From Gambelia wislizenii (Eukaryota; Chordata; Lepidosauria; Squamata; Crotaphytidae), in assembly GCA_030847615.1 (NCBI GenBank), contig JAUMIR010000001.1, positions 256,621,187-256,685,186 of the forward strand: DNA of 64,000 nt, written 5' to 3'. Positions 35,621-47,427 of the stretch are shown one piece after another. Position 1 is the stretch's first letter, and the number at the start of each line of letters is the position of its first letter. Under the pieces are notes generated by a model, which had not been told where the DNA came from, made no database searches, and worked only from the letters and a program-made list of their open reading frames with translations. The translations under genes and the position numbers were made by a program.

Positions 35621-37079
35621 CTACAGTGGGGAGTAAATCACAAGAGAGAACAATCAAAGGTATTGTTTTAGGTGCATAGTAAAGTGATGTTAAAATAAAG
35701 GTCTCCTCCTATAAATTGTTCATAATTGGACAAAGCAAGTCTTTGTTCATAATGATTGCATATTTGAACACTTCTAAGTGAAGCCATCATAGGTCCACAT
35801 CCAATTTGCTTTTTCTACATGGTAACATGCATCCACCTTGTATCATCCATACTGCTACCATAAGAGGGAGAAAGGAAGAATTCTGTAAGAACAGTTGTGG
35901 GACCTATTTTGTCTTACATATTTCTCTTGGGCTTGTTCAAAGAGCAGTACAGTGTACTACTCTCTGAGATCCCACTGAGTCAGGTGCAACATAACAAAGA
36001 CTTTGGCAGCAATGTGACCCACCGGTCCTTAATTTTGTCATGTCATCCTATTCTCTTGCCATCCTCAGCTGCTGAGATTCTCTAAGCATGGAATGGCCTA
36101 GCAGTAAATGAGCAGTTCCTAGCTTAAATCCAATAGCTAGTCCTATAAGAGCACAACCAATGTGTCATGTATTGGCTTCTTCAGACTCAATGACCAGCAG
36201 TTTCAGAGTTAAAAACAGAAAACTTTATTAGGCACAGTAATCCAAAGAGCTATCCCTATAATATCATTGCTCAGAATGAAACCTATTTACCAGCATTATG
36301 TTAAAAAGTACAATCTAAAAAATCTGGCGGACTATCCAGTCATAGGCTATCCACCATCCCCACTCCCAGTTCCCACTGAACGTGGGCTTATCCTATTTTT
36401 CTCATGGCAAAGACCAGGTGCAAACCTTAATCAAACAGTTACAGACATAGAACATATCCTCCCTTCTCCCAGTTAGCCCATGTTGGCTTTATGCTGCCTT
36501 CTCAATGTTGCTGCACTGCAACTCGAAGCATTCCCCACCATTTTCTCATTCCAGTCACATGTCTCTTTATTGTCCGTTTAGAGATAGCCCAGAATTTCCT
36601 TGAAGCAAGAAGCTAGTGGGGGAAAGAAATGAAAACTATAAGGCTGCTTAGTTTACAATGAGTAAGCATTTATCCTTGAGAAATATGGGCTCAGGTTTAG
36701 AGCAGTATCCAGAGAATTTAGTGTGTGTAGAGAATTCTCTATAATGCAACCCAATAATAAAAAGTATATGCTGATAGGACTGCGTCCTGTTATTGGTACA
36801 GATTACAGCCAGGCGATTATATTTCATAAAGTGACTGACTGCTGGCACTTCTCATTAGATTAGGTTCATGTATGCGTCATCCAGATTATAGCTACAATCC
36901 AATGTACTGTTACCTGGGAGTAACAACTCCCACTGAAGTCCGTGGAATTTACTTCTGAGCAAAACTGTTTTTGTTTTTGGTTTTGTACATGTTAAACTAC
37001 TTTAAATTGATATTCTTCGTGCTTTTGTAAACCACAGCAACAGTAACCGTTAAGGGGCACTGAGCAGCAGACTGGCTTG
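35621..37079. other. AOX intron 1, unassigned
   Basis: No exon or clear element. A weak match to a common squamate repeat (TACCTGGGAGTAACAACTCC near 36910) is the only hint of repeat origin. Confidence 0.45.
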
Positions 37080-37620
37080 TTGCTACACGAACACTTTCAC
37101 TTCGGGGGGTACAGGAACATCTGCGGGAGAGGGAGGGCGGGTTGCTTGTCTCTTTTCGAGGCTCCCTTCGGAGACCTTCCCCCCTCCGCCCCTTCCCATA
37201 CCTGGAAAGCAGGAGGCATTCCTCGCCTGCTCTCGAGCCACACTTACCCTTTTGCCATTCACGTAGAAAACCAGCTCATCAGGAGCCTTTGCCGCGCGTT
37301 CTCCGCGGAGAGACATCGCGGGACACTGGCCGGCAGGATCCTTGGCGAGAGGACCCCGGCGAGGCCTTCGGGGGATCAGGCGCGGGCCGTCAAGTCAACG
37401 CAGCAAGAGCAACGCGAGGCGTGGCTTTAAGCCGTGGCTCTCTCCTCCTCGCCCTGCCGTAGAGCGGGGCTGAGACACTTCGCTCTAGGGCAGCGGGGTG
37501 GGTGGGTGTGCTGGCGCCTTTAAAGAGCCGCCCAACTTCACGGACAGCCTTTGTACAAAAGGGGCGGCAGGGAGAGCTGCTCGATCTCGCCCGGCACTCC
37601 TGTGTGTTTTATTTGCATCA
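37080..37620 (-). promoter_or_regulatory. CpG-island-like promoter of AOX
   Basis: A GC-rich, CpG-dense stretch surrounds AOX exon 1, unlike the AT-rich DNA on either side. On the minus strand upstream of the ATG are TTTAAAG- and CTTAAAG-like AT islets (about 37520 and 37430) and GC-box-like CCGCCC. These fit a housekeeping-type promoter, but no transcription start can be fixed from sequence. Confidence 0.55.
37248..37316 (-). CDS. AOX1: AOX exon 1 (start codon)
   Basis: Residues 1-23, ending in the conserved FYVNGKR, followed by a consensus donor (GTAAGT); phase 0. The ATG at 37316-37314 is the only one before the conserved beta strand and lies in GC-rich sequence. The N-terminus is eight residues longer than human AOX1 as I recall it. 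All later cysteine positions are shifted by the same eight, so the exon chain is otherwise the same length. Confidence 0.88.
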
Positions 37621-37689
37621 GAAAGTCTACTTCCAACGTTTCCTTTCCTATGGTCGCTGCACATGTTGCTGCCCCTTTCCTCCGTTACT

Positions 37690-37850
37690 TTATCCTCACA
37701 ACAACACTGTGTGGCATAGGCTAGGTTTAGCAAGAGTGACTGTCCCAAAAGGTTCAGTCCAGCCCAGTCCTGCGGGGACTTTAAATCTGGATCATCCAAG
37801 TGCCACTACAACACACTTAACACCCACACCACGCTGGCTCAGTTGTAGTA
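37690..37850 (-). mobile_element. tRNA-headed SINE fragment
   Basis: Plus-strand text TCCTCACAACAACACTGTGT and ACACCACGCTGGCTC matches, in reverse, the body and head of squamate tRNA-derived SINEs. Much diverged; lies just upstream of the AOX CpG island. Confidence 0.5.
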
Positions 37851-38387
37851 GTCCAAGCATTTGGAGATAAAAGTTTAGGACTTGCAATAATAATAATAGG
37901 GTGTTTTGTTCACCTGGACCAGGAAGCAACAGGAAGTTTCAGATGAATGGAAAGCACAGTCACAGAAGAGGTCGAAAAGGAATTCATATCAATATAAATG
38001 AAAAGAGGAATTAGTTAAGATGAAACCTAACATCCTGCCATTGTCTTCGCGTTATGTTTATATATACTTTAAGGTTAGGAACACTTCTTCCAGATAGAAG
38101 ATGCTCTGAGCATTTTCTCATGGTCCCATAGGGTTGCATGGATTTGAGAAAAGGAAACAACTGTTTTCAATCCCATGCAAGCTTTCAAGTGTTCTTGCTA
38201 GTTGTGGCATAGGCAAATATTATTTGTAACTGGATTTTTTTTTTTAAAGAGAAATTGTGCATTGCTGCCAAGTAGGTAATGGAGAGAGGTAAAAGGGGGA
38301 GGGCAAAAGCCTCTTGAGTTTTGGCCCTGGGAGTAGTTCCAAGCACACACTCCCAGCTTCTGAATGCAAGGGAGTGCAGAAGTTTTA

Positions 38388-39345
38388 TACAGTCGCCCCT
38401 CCACATTCGCGAACTTGAGATTCGCGGTTTTGATTATTCGCGGTTTTGGGAGGGCCCCCCCGGGCCCCCACAAAACTGTGACACGGGGCCACCGGAGGCC
38501 CCGTGAAAGCCCTGGGAGGGAGCGGGGAGGGCCGGGGAGACCTCCACAGGGCCTTCGGAGACACTCCGGAGGCCCCGCGAAGGCCTTGGAAGGGAGGGGG
38601 GAGGGCTGGGGAGGCCACCGGGGGGCCTTGCGAGGCTCCGCGAAGGCCTTGGGGAGCACCAGGGAGGCCTCCGCGGGGCCCTGTAAGGCCCCGCAAAGGC
38701 CTTGGGAGGGAGGGTGGAGGGCTGGGAAGGCCTCCGCGGGGCCTTCGGAGACCCTCCGGAGGCCCCGCGAAGGCCTTGGGAGGGAGGGGGAGGGCCGGGG
38801 AGGCCTTCACGGGGCCCCCGGAGACGCTCGGAGGCCCCATGAAGGCCTGGGGACGGGGTGGGGAGGGCTGGGGAGGCGATCCTGGGGCCTCCGGAGACGC
38901 TCCGGAGGCACCAGAAAGGCCTGGGGACGCGGTGGGGAGGGCTGGGGAGGCGATCTTGGGGGCTCCGGAGACGCTCCGGAGGCCCCAGGAAGGCCTGGGG
39001 AGGGGTGGGGATGGGGTGGGGAGGCGATCCTGGGGCCTCCGGAGACGCTCCGGAGGCCCCAGGAAGGCCTGGGGAGGGGTGGGGACAGGGTGGGGAGGTG
39101 ATCCTGGGGCCTCCGGAGACGCTCCGGAGGCCCCAGAAAGGCCTGGGGACGGGGTGGGGAGGGCTGGGGAGGCGATCCTGGGGCCTGGGGAGGGAGGCGG
39201 AGGCGGGGAAAAGCGACTATAAGGCCTCTGGAGGCCCTGTGGTCGCTTTGGCGGGGAAGGGGGAGGGCAATTGTTATTCGTGGATTTTTCACATTCGCGG
39301 GGGTCTGGGGAACCTAACCCCCGCGAATGTGAAGGGATAACTGTA
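38388..39345 (+). mobile_element. Pogo/Tigger-like MITE expanded by minisatellite
   Basis: Left end TACAGTCGCCCCTCCACATT followed by CGCG; right end CCGCGAATGTGAAGGGATAA then CTGTA, an imperfect terminal inverted repeat with TA edges. Between them is a strongly GC-rich tandem array. The long ORFs here (up to 341 codons, both strands) follow from low AT content and the repeat period and are not judged to be genes. Confidence 0.75.
38510..39180. repeat. GC-rich minisatellite, 74-bp unit
   Basis: The block GGGGCCTCCGGAGACGCTCC recurs, exactly or with a few changes, at about 38881, 38955, 39029 and 39103, then a shortened copy at 39177: a 74-bp period. The left part, 38510-38820, has older, more diverged units containing CCCCGCGAAGGCCTTGG. 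Lies wholly inside the TIR element. Confidence 0.85.
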
Positions 39346-39349
39346 CTTG

Positions 39350-39535
39350 TGTGTATAACTGCTTTCAAGTTGCCTGTTGACTTATGGCATGGCAACCCCA
39401 TGAATTTCATTGAGTTTTCTTAGGCAAGGAATACTCAGAGGTGGTTTTGCTAGTTCCTTCCTCTGAAATATAGCATAAAGCTTCTGGTATTCTTTGGTGC
39501 TCTCCCATCCAAATACTAACCAGGGCTGACCCTGT
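39350..39535 (-). mobile_element. SINE with 5S rRNA-like head
   Basis: On the minus strand the right part reads CAGCCCTGGTTAGTATTTGG then ATGGGAGA, close to the internal promoter of 5S rRNA. A body with GAGGAAGGAACTAGCAAAAC follows and a BovB-like tail GCCATAAGTCAACAGGCAAC. Abuts the right end of the pogo-like element. Confidence 0.6.
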
Positions 39536-40014
39536 GGTTTTTTTTTAGAGATAAGATAATGCTATCTAGCCCCATCTTCAACTTGGCTGCATGAGCAATG
39601 GTAACTGTTGCAAAATTGTGGCTAGAAACAAAGACAGATCTCCTGAGTTTTAATGGTTCTACAGAAGTGAGAATTTCAGCAATTCTTTTCTGTGTGCCAC
39701 GTTGTGTGTACCTGCCACTATTCTGCTTTCTTCAAAATCCAGGACCTCTGTTTTCAAATGCCCTTTATTTATTTATTTGGTTTATATCCCACCTTTCATC
39801 CAAAAAGAGACCCATGGCAGCATTGTTATGGAAGCCTTTACTTGATCCATAACTACTGCAAATAAGAATAGATTTGAGGTGTTAGAACAACTATATCTTT
39901 CCAAGAGGAACAGAAAAACTCTGTCTGGTATTCCTTTTAAATAATTTATTATTATTATTATTATTATTACACCTACAAAATATGACTTTTTATCTTACTT
40001 GTAACTTATACATT

Positions 40015-40020
40015 TTTATT
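40015..40020 (-). terminator. Candidate polyadenylation signal of SGO2
   Basis: AATAAA on the minus strand, about 290 nt downstream of the SGO2-like stop codon, in AT-rich sequence. It would place the transcript end near 40.0 kb, about 2.7 kb before the AOX start. Position and motif only; no other support. Confidence 0.5.
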
Positions 40021-40307
40021 AAACTGTTATAATATAGAAAAAAGCTATGCATGTTTTGAAAATGTTCATCATTAAAACTTAAACTTTAAAACTTTAGATA
40101 TATTGATAGGAAGACAATGAAACAGTTTTATCTGTATATACTTTTCTGGTCCTATTTACTGCTTTCATTTTTTAAAATGCTAAGAGTGCCGGACAAAAAC
40201 CTAGCTCAGAGGAAAATGAGGTCAGTGGAATGCAATAAGGAGGAAATCATTAAATGTGTTTAAGAACAGACTACTCATACACATAGTTGTATGTCTGTGT
40301 ATCCTCT

Positions 40308-40413
40308 TTAGATTAATCTTGATTTACTTTTAAAACTTTGCTTATTTTTTACTTTGATGATTGGAAAATCCAGAAACCCTTTATCTGTGTACTCATCTTC
40401 TCTCCTCAATTTG
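40308..40413 (-). CDS. SGO2: Shugoshin (SGO2-like) last exon with stop
   Basis: After a good acceptor (TGTTTTACAG) the first base completes a Ser codon and the reading continues KLRREDEYTDKGFLDFPIIK, then about 14 more residues to TAA at 40310-40308. KLRR(G/E)D.(F/Y)TD..FL..PI.K is the second half of the shugoshin C-terminal motif. The 10.8-kb intron before it contains DIRS elements B and C. An internal GT right after IIK could be an alternative donor, but reading through parallels the family's FKxKK tail. Confidence 0.8.
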
Positions 40414-42330
40414 CTGTAAAACAGAAAAAGATAAAATTACTGTACTCACATTAACATTGGAATGGATCAACATCTGTGCAATATAAACTGTATTGGTAAA
40501 TCTAAATATAGACAGATGGCTTACCTATACTATGGCTGTGCAACTGTGGCTGTTTGAGTAGCCATGGACTGATAATCTCCTTTGTCTCCCAGTAAACAAA
40601 AGATAATTGAGGAGTAGATTTTGGTGTGTGGGAACATACACACTGAATAGGATGAGAATGAGGGTCCTACCAAAAGCTACTCACCACTAGAATGTAGTAG
40701 GCATGGGTCTGCACAAGTGTAAAAGCTGTTATATTTCAAAGCTGTTCAGTCATGAGAGAGCAAAACTTACTCATACTACAAAAGAGTATAATTCATGTCT
40801 GAAGATTTTCCAATAAGGGCTGTGGGAGAGAACCAGGCCTTGAAAATATAAGCCTTGGATGTTGTCATGTGAATTCATATTTTTGTTCAGCTGTTGAAAA
40901 CATAGGATAAGCCTGCTGGATCAGACCACAAGTATATATTAGTCTACCAGCCAACCAAAATATGGTAAATGACTTCTGCATGCACAGCAAGGGTTTTACC
41001 ATGGAGCTGTGTTACTCTCTCTTAACAATGAAAGGCTGTAAATTCTTCGGCTGTCAATTTATTTTAAGGTGGTTAGGCCTCTAAATTTTGATTGAGTAAT
41101 CAATTAATTAAAGCTACCTATTAAGACATCCCCATCCCCATAATTTAAGAGTTGTGTAATGGCCTTTCATATAATATGGCTTTCACTATTGTAAAACTTG
41201 CACCTGAAAGACATCTAGGACAGAGTTCCAATACAGCAAGTTTTTATATTCAGGTTTCCTGCATAGAAATGATTTCCACTGAACAACAAGGCAACATATG
41301 AAGCAGCCATAAGAGCTCCATAGAAGAAAAAGGACCAGAGTGCAAATAAAGGCCCGTTTAAGAATTCTATAGAATTCTGGAAGGAGAATGAGTAACAACC
41401 TCCTTATTTTCTCCCTGGTCATCACTCCCCCCCACACACACCATTTTTCATTGTGCTGTAGTGTGCTAGGAATTTTACTCCATTCTGGAGAGATCCCTCC
41501 CTTTGTATACTGGCAAAGCATGAAACATCTGAATAAGACAATCACTGGAAAGAAAACGGAGTCAGGGAAAGAAGTGGGCAGTGATACCTTTGGAAGGCCT
41601 GGAGGAAGGCCTGAGAGGCTGCATGTGGCCCATGCCCCTTGTGTTGCCCAGCCCTGAAATATGGGGTGTAGATAGACACAACAATCAAAACCAAGAGTGG
41701 GCAACTGCAGGGGGGTCAGGGGCAAATTTTCTCATAGACCTCACAGCGGGTGACACCCTCCTACTTAAGTCACAATACCTCTGTTTCTCTGCAGTCCTTC
41801 TCAAAATGGGAACAGAAAGTGATGCTGTATCACTTCCTCTCACCATTTTAAGAGGGACTACAGAGGAAAACAAAGGCATTTGTGGGTAGTACAGTATTCT
41901 GGGGTGTTTATGAGGACATTTTTGTGTGTTTTCATGGATTTGAGCTTTTCTGTTTGGTTTGGGGGCAAAAAGTGGCATAACATTGCATCAGTTTTTTAAA
42001 CTGGGGAGTTGCGGGGCTTTGAGGACTGACGGGGTGCTTTAGGGACCACAGTAGTGGAGTTCAGGGGTTGCATGCTGCAATATGTCCACCTCTGACCTGA
42101 ACAAATCAAAGTTACATTTGGAGATAATATTGGTATCAACAGGCATAGCTATGTAAACAGTTCGAAAGCATACACTTTTTTATTTCCTGGACTTTAAAAA
42201 AAGCTTCTGGGTTATTTTAAGGATTCTTTCTTGGAATGACTGTGCATTCATATCAGTATACATATGTACTTGGGCCTAAATTTGTTAGTTCCAACTAGTA
42301 TAAACCCATTGAATTATTGAGAACAAAGAA
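40414..42330. other. SGO2 last intron, unassigned part
   Basis: From the last SGO2 exon to DIRS B. One 179-codon minus-strand ORF (41725-41186) has hydrophobic stretches but no recognised homology; see findings. Nothing else named. Confidence 0.45.
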
Positions 42331-42696
42331 GGTCAGGTTGCTTACCTGTAACCATAGATCTTCGAGTGGTCTTCTGTGAATTCACACAGTGGGTAATTCC
42401 TGCACCTGTGCAGAGCACTCGGAACCGTCTGGAATCGCTAAGCATAACATTTTTGGTGGTAGCTCCGCCCACCCTAACGGTCCCTTAAAAGGCGCTGCCG
42501 CCTATTTCCCCTCAGTTCCTTGAAGGACACCGCAATTAGCAGCATCAGGAACATTAAGCATGTATGTCATAGCAGGACATAGAAGGGAGGATGGGTGGAT
42601 CTGTGTGAATTCACAGAAGACCAATCGAAGATCTATGGTTACAGGTAAGCAACCTGACCATCTCCATGGTCTCTGTGAATCCACACAGTGGGTAGA
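42331..42696 (-). repeat. DIRS B left repeat and internal complementary region
   Basis: Bases 42331-42388 and 42602-42659 are near-perfect inverted copies about 210 bases apart, so the 3' end of the element can fold into a hairpin. The right half of the complementary region (42660-42696) is slightly decayed relative to D. Confidence 0.85.
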
Positions 42697-42709
42697 TTAG
42701 CAAGCTTCA

Positions 42710-44990
42710 TCACCTGGAGGAGGGTAAGTCATCCATACAATCAAGACGGGGACAGTTGTGATCCATAACAACCAACAGATTTATTAACAACAGATTCAAA
42801 ACAACCACACTCAGTGACTGGAGGGATGATAAAAGCACAGCCCTCCCAAAGGCAGAGTTACTGCGAGAGTGAGTGTCTAATCTGTAATGAGAAATAAAAG
42901 TCATAGGTGTAGCCCAGGTAGCTGCCCAGCAAATGTCTTCTAGGGGAACACCAGAGAGAAAGGCAGCTGAGGTTGAAACACCTCTGGTGGCGTGTCCTTG
43001 AATTTATGCAGGCAGAGGCTTGCAAGCCAACTCATAGCACATAGTGATCGTGGAAACCACCCATTTGGACAGTCCTTGTGGAGAGATAGGAGCGCCTTGC
43101 TTAGATTCCGCGTAGGCCATGAATAGACGTGGGGAATTTTGAAATGGAGCAGTCCACTGGATGTAGAATGCAAGCGCTCTCCGGACATCCAGGGAGTGAA
43201 GAGCTTTCTCAAAGTTGTCCTTTGGATCCTGCATCAGGGCCGGAAGGACAATGGATCTGTTGAGATGGAAACTTGAAACCACCTTCAGCAGGAAAGACAA
43301 ATCTGGTTTAAGGACCACCTTGTGTTTATGGAAAATCAGGTAAGGAGCATCGGAAGGCAGAGCACAAAGTTCACCAGCCTGTTGAGCTGAAGTGATGGCA
43401 ACAAGAAAGGCCATTTTCCAGGAAAGAAGTCTCAAGTCAGCAGTGGCCATGGTTTTGAAGGGCTGCCTGGAAAGTTGAGAGAGAACCAATTCAAGGCTCC
43501 AGGTTGGGGTGGGTTCGATCACAGGAGGATGAAGATTGGTGTACCCCTTCAAGAATTTCTTGACGACCGGATCATGGAACGGGGAGGGTTGACCCCGAGC
43601 TTGGAGCTCAACTGAGATAGCTGCAAGGTAGCCTCTCAGAGACGAAATGGACAACCCCGAAGTTGAGAGATGCAGCAGGAACTGAAGCACAGTGACAGTA
43701 GAACTGGATCCTACTGTGAGATTTCGGTCTGTTAAAAAGGCCTCGAAGCGTCTCCACTTGTAGGAATAGGACCATCGTGTGGCAGGACAAAGTGAAGCGT
43801 CAACCACATCCTGGATGTCGACTGGTAATGGTACAGGCACCGTGCACGTCAGTATCGGGATGTGGTTCAGTGCTGAATTCTCCATGCAGTCAGCCTCAAT
43901 GTTTCCACGTCGTGGACAGTCAGCAGATCTGGTCGATATGGTAGACAAATGAAGCGGTGCTGGGCTAGGTGGAGGAGGAGCATGAACCATAGCTGTCAAG
44001 GCCATGAAGGGGTCACCAGGATCACATTCGACTGGTCTCAATGCAGTTTGGACACTACATGAGTCACCAGTGGGAACAATGGGAACCGGTACAGCAGAGG
44101 TCCATTCCACCGAAACAGGAAGGCATCCCCTCTTGAGCCTAGGGTTCAAGACCTTGCAGAGTACTGACAACACTGTTTGTTGACAGGGCTTGTGAACAGA
44201 TCCACCTCCGGGGTACCCCAGTGTTGAAACAGGTCCTGAACCATGTCCCGGTAAAGCATCCACTTGTGTACAGAAGAACTTGAACGGCTGAGTTCATCAG
44301 CAAGAGTATTCTCCTCCCCTGGAAGATGAATGGAGTGGAGAAGGATATTTCTCGAAACACACCAAGTCCCAGATTTCCAGGGTCAACGACAGCAGGGATG
44401 GAGAACGTGTTCCTTCTTGTTTGTTCAAATAGTACATTACCGCGGTGTTGTCCGTTATCATCAACACTGTTTTCCTGGTTATCAGTCTCTCGAAAGCTCG
44501 TAGAGCCTTTTGCACAGCCATGAGTTTGAGGAGGTTGATATGAAGTCCTTGTTCCCCGACATTCCAAGTGTTGTGAACCTCGTATGCATCAAGGTGGGCT
44601 CCCCATCCAAGCAGTGACACATCCGTGGTGATCAAGAACTCGGGTTGTGGGGGCTCGAACGGCATACCAGATAGGATGTTGGAAGGCTGTAGCCACCAGT
44701 CCAGAGAGTGAAGGATTGATCGTGGTACAGTCAGGAGTTTGTGAGGATGGTCGCGCACCGGAGGTCGAGAATCGGACGGAGACCGCCCTCCTTCTTTCTT
44801 ACCAGAAAGTACCTCGAGAAGAAGCAGAGGTGGTGAAGGTCAGGGTCGACGGCTTCGATGGCCGCCTTCTGCAACAGAGTCTGCACCTCCTCGAGGAGGG
44901 GAGGGGAGGGCGGTGTTGATCGAACCAGTCCCGTCGGAGGCAGAGTGTTGAATTCGATCCAATAGCCATTCTGGATGATTCGAAGCACCC
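42710..44990 (-). pseudogene. DIRS B RNase H and tyrosine recombinase
   Basis: A short RT N-terminus (44990-44760) joins RNase H (TTDVSLLGWGAHL, TDNTAVMYYLNKQ) and then a 419-codon open frame (44263-43004) holding most of the recombinase. One TAA at 43006-43004 interrupts it; the same frame continues through GHATRG (H-x-x-R) and SHYRLDTHS (catalytic Tyr) to 42710. The first catalytic arginine is Gln (AQQAGEL). Confidence 0.85.
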
Positions 44991-45059
44991 AGCGGTCTGA
45001 TGTGATAGAAGACCAGGCTTCTTGGAAATTGGACAGCCGATCCCCGAAGAGTGGTGTCT

Positions 45060-47427
45060 AAGAGAGAAGAGAAACAGGTCAACAATGCAATTAAAATTTC
45101 TTCTGGCTCTGATCCCTGGATCGTTGCTGCGGTGGTTGGCAGTATCTGGAATCCAAGCCCTGGCTCCTCACCGATGAGGCCAGAGAGGGAGAGGGAGCAT
45201 AACGGGACCGATGGGAGGACTGGCCAGAGTACCCTCGGCGGAACTGTTGGCCATATGATGGGGCTTGCCAGAATACCTGCCTCTAGGACAGTACTGAGAG
45301 GCGGAGGTGGAGCCCATACCATATTTCCTGGCATTGTTCCTCATATTTTGGGTGAACTCGAGCTTTTCGTCGGTTGACCCATTAAACAAACCAGACTCAT
45401 CGAAGGGCAGATCTTCTATGGTGGATGAGGCTTGAGGCGTGAGACCCGAGGATCACAACCATGCGTGCCGCCACAGCGCAATGAAACCAGCAATGGTTTT
45501 CGCTGTGTAGTCTGCCACGTGAAGGGCCGAATTCATCTGTTGTCCCGCTAGAGACAGGGCCTCCGATTGTATAGCCTCTGCCATCCTACTCCGCTCCTCA
45601 GGAAGGTCTTGGATTAGATGACTCATTCGTTCCCATAAAACTTGCTGGTAAGCTCCCATGCAAGCCGAATAATTCGCCACACGGAAGCTCAAACCAGCTG
45701 CAGAGTAAATTTTCTTCCCAACAATGTCCAGTTTCCTGCCCTCTGGGTCCGGTGGGGATGACAGAGGCCGACACTGTTTCTTGTTTTGTGCGACTTCGAT
45801 GACCACAGAATTTGGCCTTGGGTGGTTTTGGAGCCAATCCACATGTTCGCCACCAACACGGTACAGATGATCTATCTTTTTGGATGTCGACTGAATAGAG
45901 GAAGGATTCTCCCAGGATCCCTGTGCGATCTTCAACAACGAGGGCAGCACCGGGATGGAAACCATCGGGGCGCCTTCGACTGGATCCGCTGGAAAATTGG
46001 GTCTACGGGATCAGTCGCTCGTTCCTCCAATTTAAGATCAAGCAGCAGCAATTTAAGACATCTGTACCATTTGCTCTGCGAACGCACGAACATCATCTGT
46101 TGGGGAAGAGGAATCATCCTCCATCAACTCAGTCTTTGGCGATGGCAAGTATGGTTGGTAAAGGTCCCAAGACATGGAGGAAGACGATGTCGAACCCTCC
46201 GGTGAAGGACCACGGTCCCGTGGCGGTGTAGGAGATCGGGGCTGTGGAGTTGGAGGGGTCTGAGGTAAAGGGCAATGTTCAGGAGGAGGCACTTGGATCA
46301 CAGCATCCCTTTTCGACACTGGTTTCACAATATCCAGATCAGCCAGCCGTGGGGATCGAGCAATTGGACGGTCCGTGATGGTAGCGTCAAGGACATCACC
46401 CCTTGGAGTAAAGATCTGTGAACCCGTAGGTGACCTGAAACCTGCCCTGCAGATGGATCAGGCAAGATCATAGGCAGAATAGGCCAGAACATCATCACGG
46501 ATTGCAGTAGGTGTACGGCTTCGAGGCATGACTTCGGACTCGACGACCTCAACCTCCTTGTCCGAAGAGTGGCGTTCTAGTAACTGAGCCCTCGACACAA
46601 CCAGAGCAGGAGATGCCTCAAGACGCTTTGGGGGGTCTTTTGGGGTCGGTACCGGGCAGGATCTCGATCGCCACAATCTCCACAGATTCCGATGGTGTAC
46701 GTGATCAGCGAGCCTCGGGTTCCAGCGTGGTGGAAACAGGCAAGGGCTGGACAAAGGTGGCCTCAGCATCAGTCGATCGTCGTGGAGGGATCACTGGAGC
46801 AGCACCTTCCACGGGCCTTGACCTCATTGAAACTTCCTTTGTCGTACTCTTAGTTTTGCTGGACTCATGCTTAGATAGATGTTTTTCTTTCCTCTTCTTC
46901 TTTAAAGACTGAGAGGAGGCAGACTCTGTACTGGGACGGGCCTCGGTGGTGGTAGGAGCCCAATCCCGAGGGGCAGCCTTCGACGTCGATGGAGTCGGTT
47001 CTTGAGTCGGTGTTGATCGATCTCCAGCTGAATCCGAGGACGCACATTGAAGGGAGGTATGGAGAATCTCTGGATCAGGTGCAGTGGAATGGCACCTGGA
47101 TGGGCTTCAGGACCAACGACGTTTCTGGCCCTTAGATGGAGGAGACTGGGAGCGTTCACGGCCTCGGGGCTCAGAAGAAGCCGAAGTCGGGGCTAAGGCA
47201 GAAACAGAGGCCGGAGCTGCAGCAGGGATTAGGGCCTTCTCATATAGGAAAGACTTCAGGCGTGAGAGCCTCTGTTTGAGAGCCTGTGGCGTAAAGACCT
47301 TACAATGAACGCATGCGTCAATGTTATGGGTTTCTCCCAAACATATTAAACAGCGGGAATGACCGTCCGCATGTGGGAGTTTTGCCTGACAAATCACGCA
47401 GCGTTTAAAGGCTCCTTTCACAGACAT
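45060..47427 (-). pseudogene. DIRS B gag-like protein, broken
   Basis: Starts MSVKGAFKRCVICQAKLPHA with all CxxC pairs of the zinc-binding array kept (CVIC, CLICLGETH, CVHC). A Ser/Pro-rich middle and the conserved YSACMGAYQQVLWERMSHLI and EKLEFTQNMRNNARKYG blocks follow in shifted frames. Confidence 0.75.

Larger units (their letters stand above)
1035..37316 (-). other. AOX1: Aldehyde oxidase gene, 5' part (exons 1-13)
   Basis: Thirteen exons read from right to left and join in phase (1287 nt, 429 codons), each with an AG acceptor and GT donor. The product is a cytosolic molybdo-flavoenzyme that oxidises aldehydes and N-heterocycles. The order seen is [2Fe-2S] domain I (residues about 12-100), [2Fe-2S] domain II (112-175), a variable linker (176-230), then the FAD domain (232 onward). 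The motif GCGGGGCGAC favours aldehyde oxidase over xanthine dehydrogenase, which usually has GCGEGGCGAC. Family members are about 1330 residues, so roughly two thirds, including the molybdenum domain, lies beyond base 1. Which AOX paralogue this is cannot be settled here; AOX1 is the best guess from the neighbouring shugoshin gene. No frameshift or stop was seen in any exon. Confidence 0.9.

Noticed and set aside
37077..37462. Plus-strand ORFs of 106-117 codons over the AOX promoter
   Set aside because: They are antisense to exon 1 and its CpG island; GC-rich sequence gives open frames by chance.
38364..39410. Long ORFs of 239-341 codons on both strands
   Set aside because: They follow a 74-bp GC-rich tandem array inside a TIR element; several frames are open at once and the protein text is repetitive Gly/Pro/Arg.
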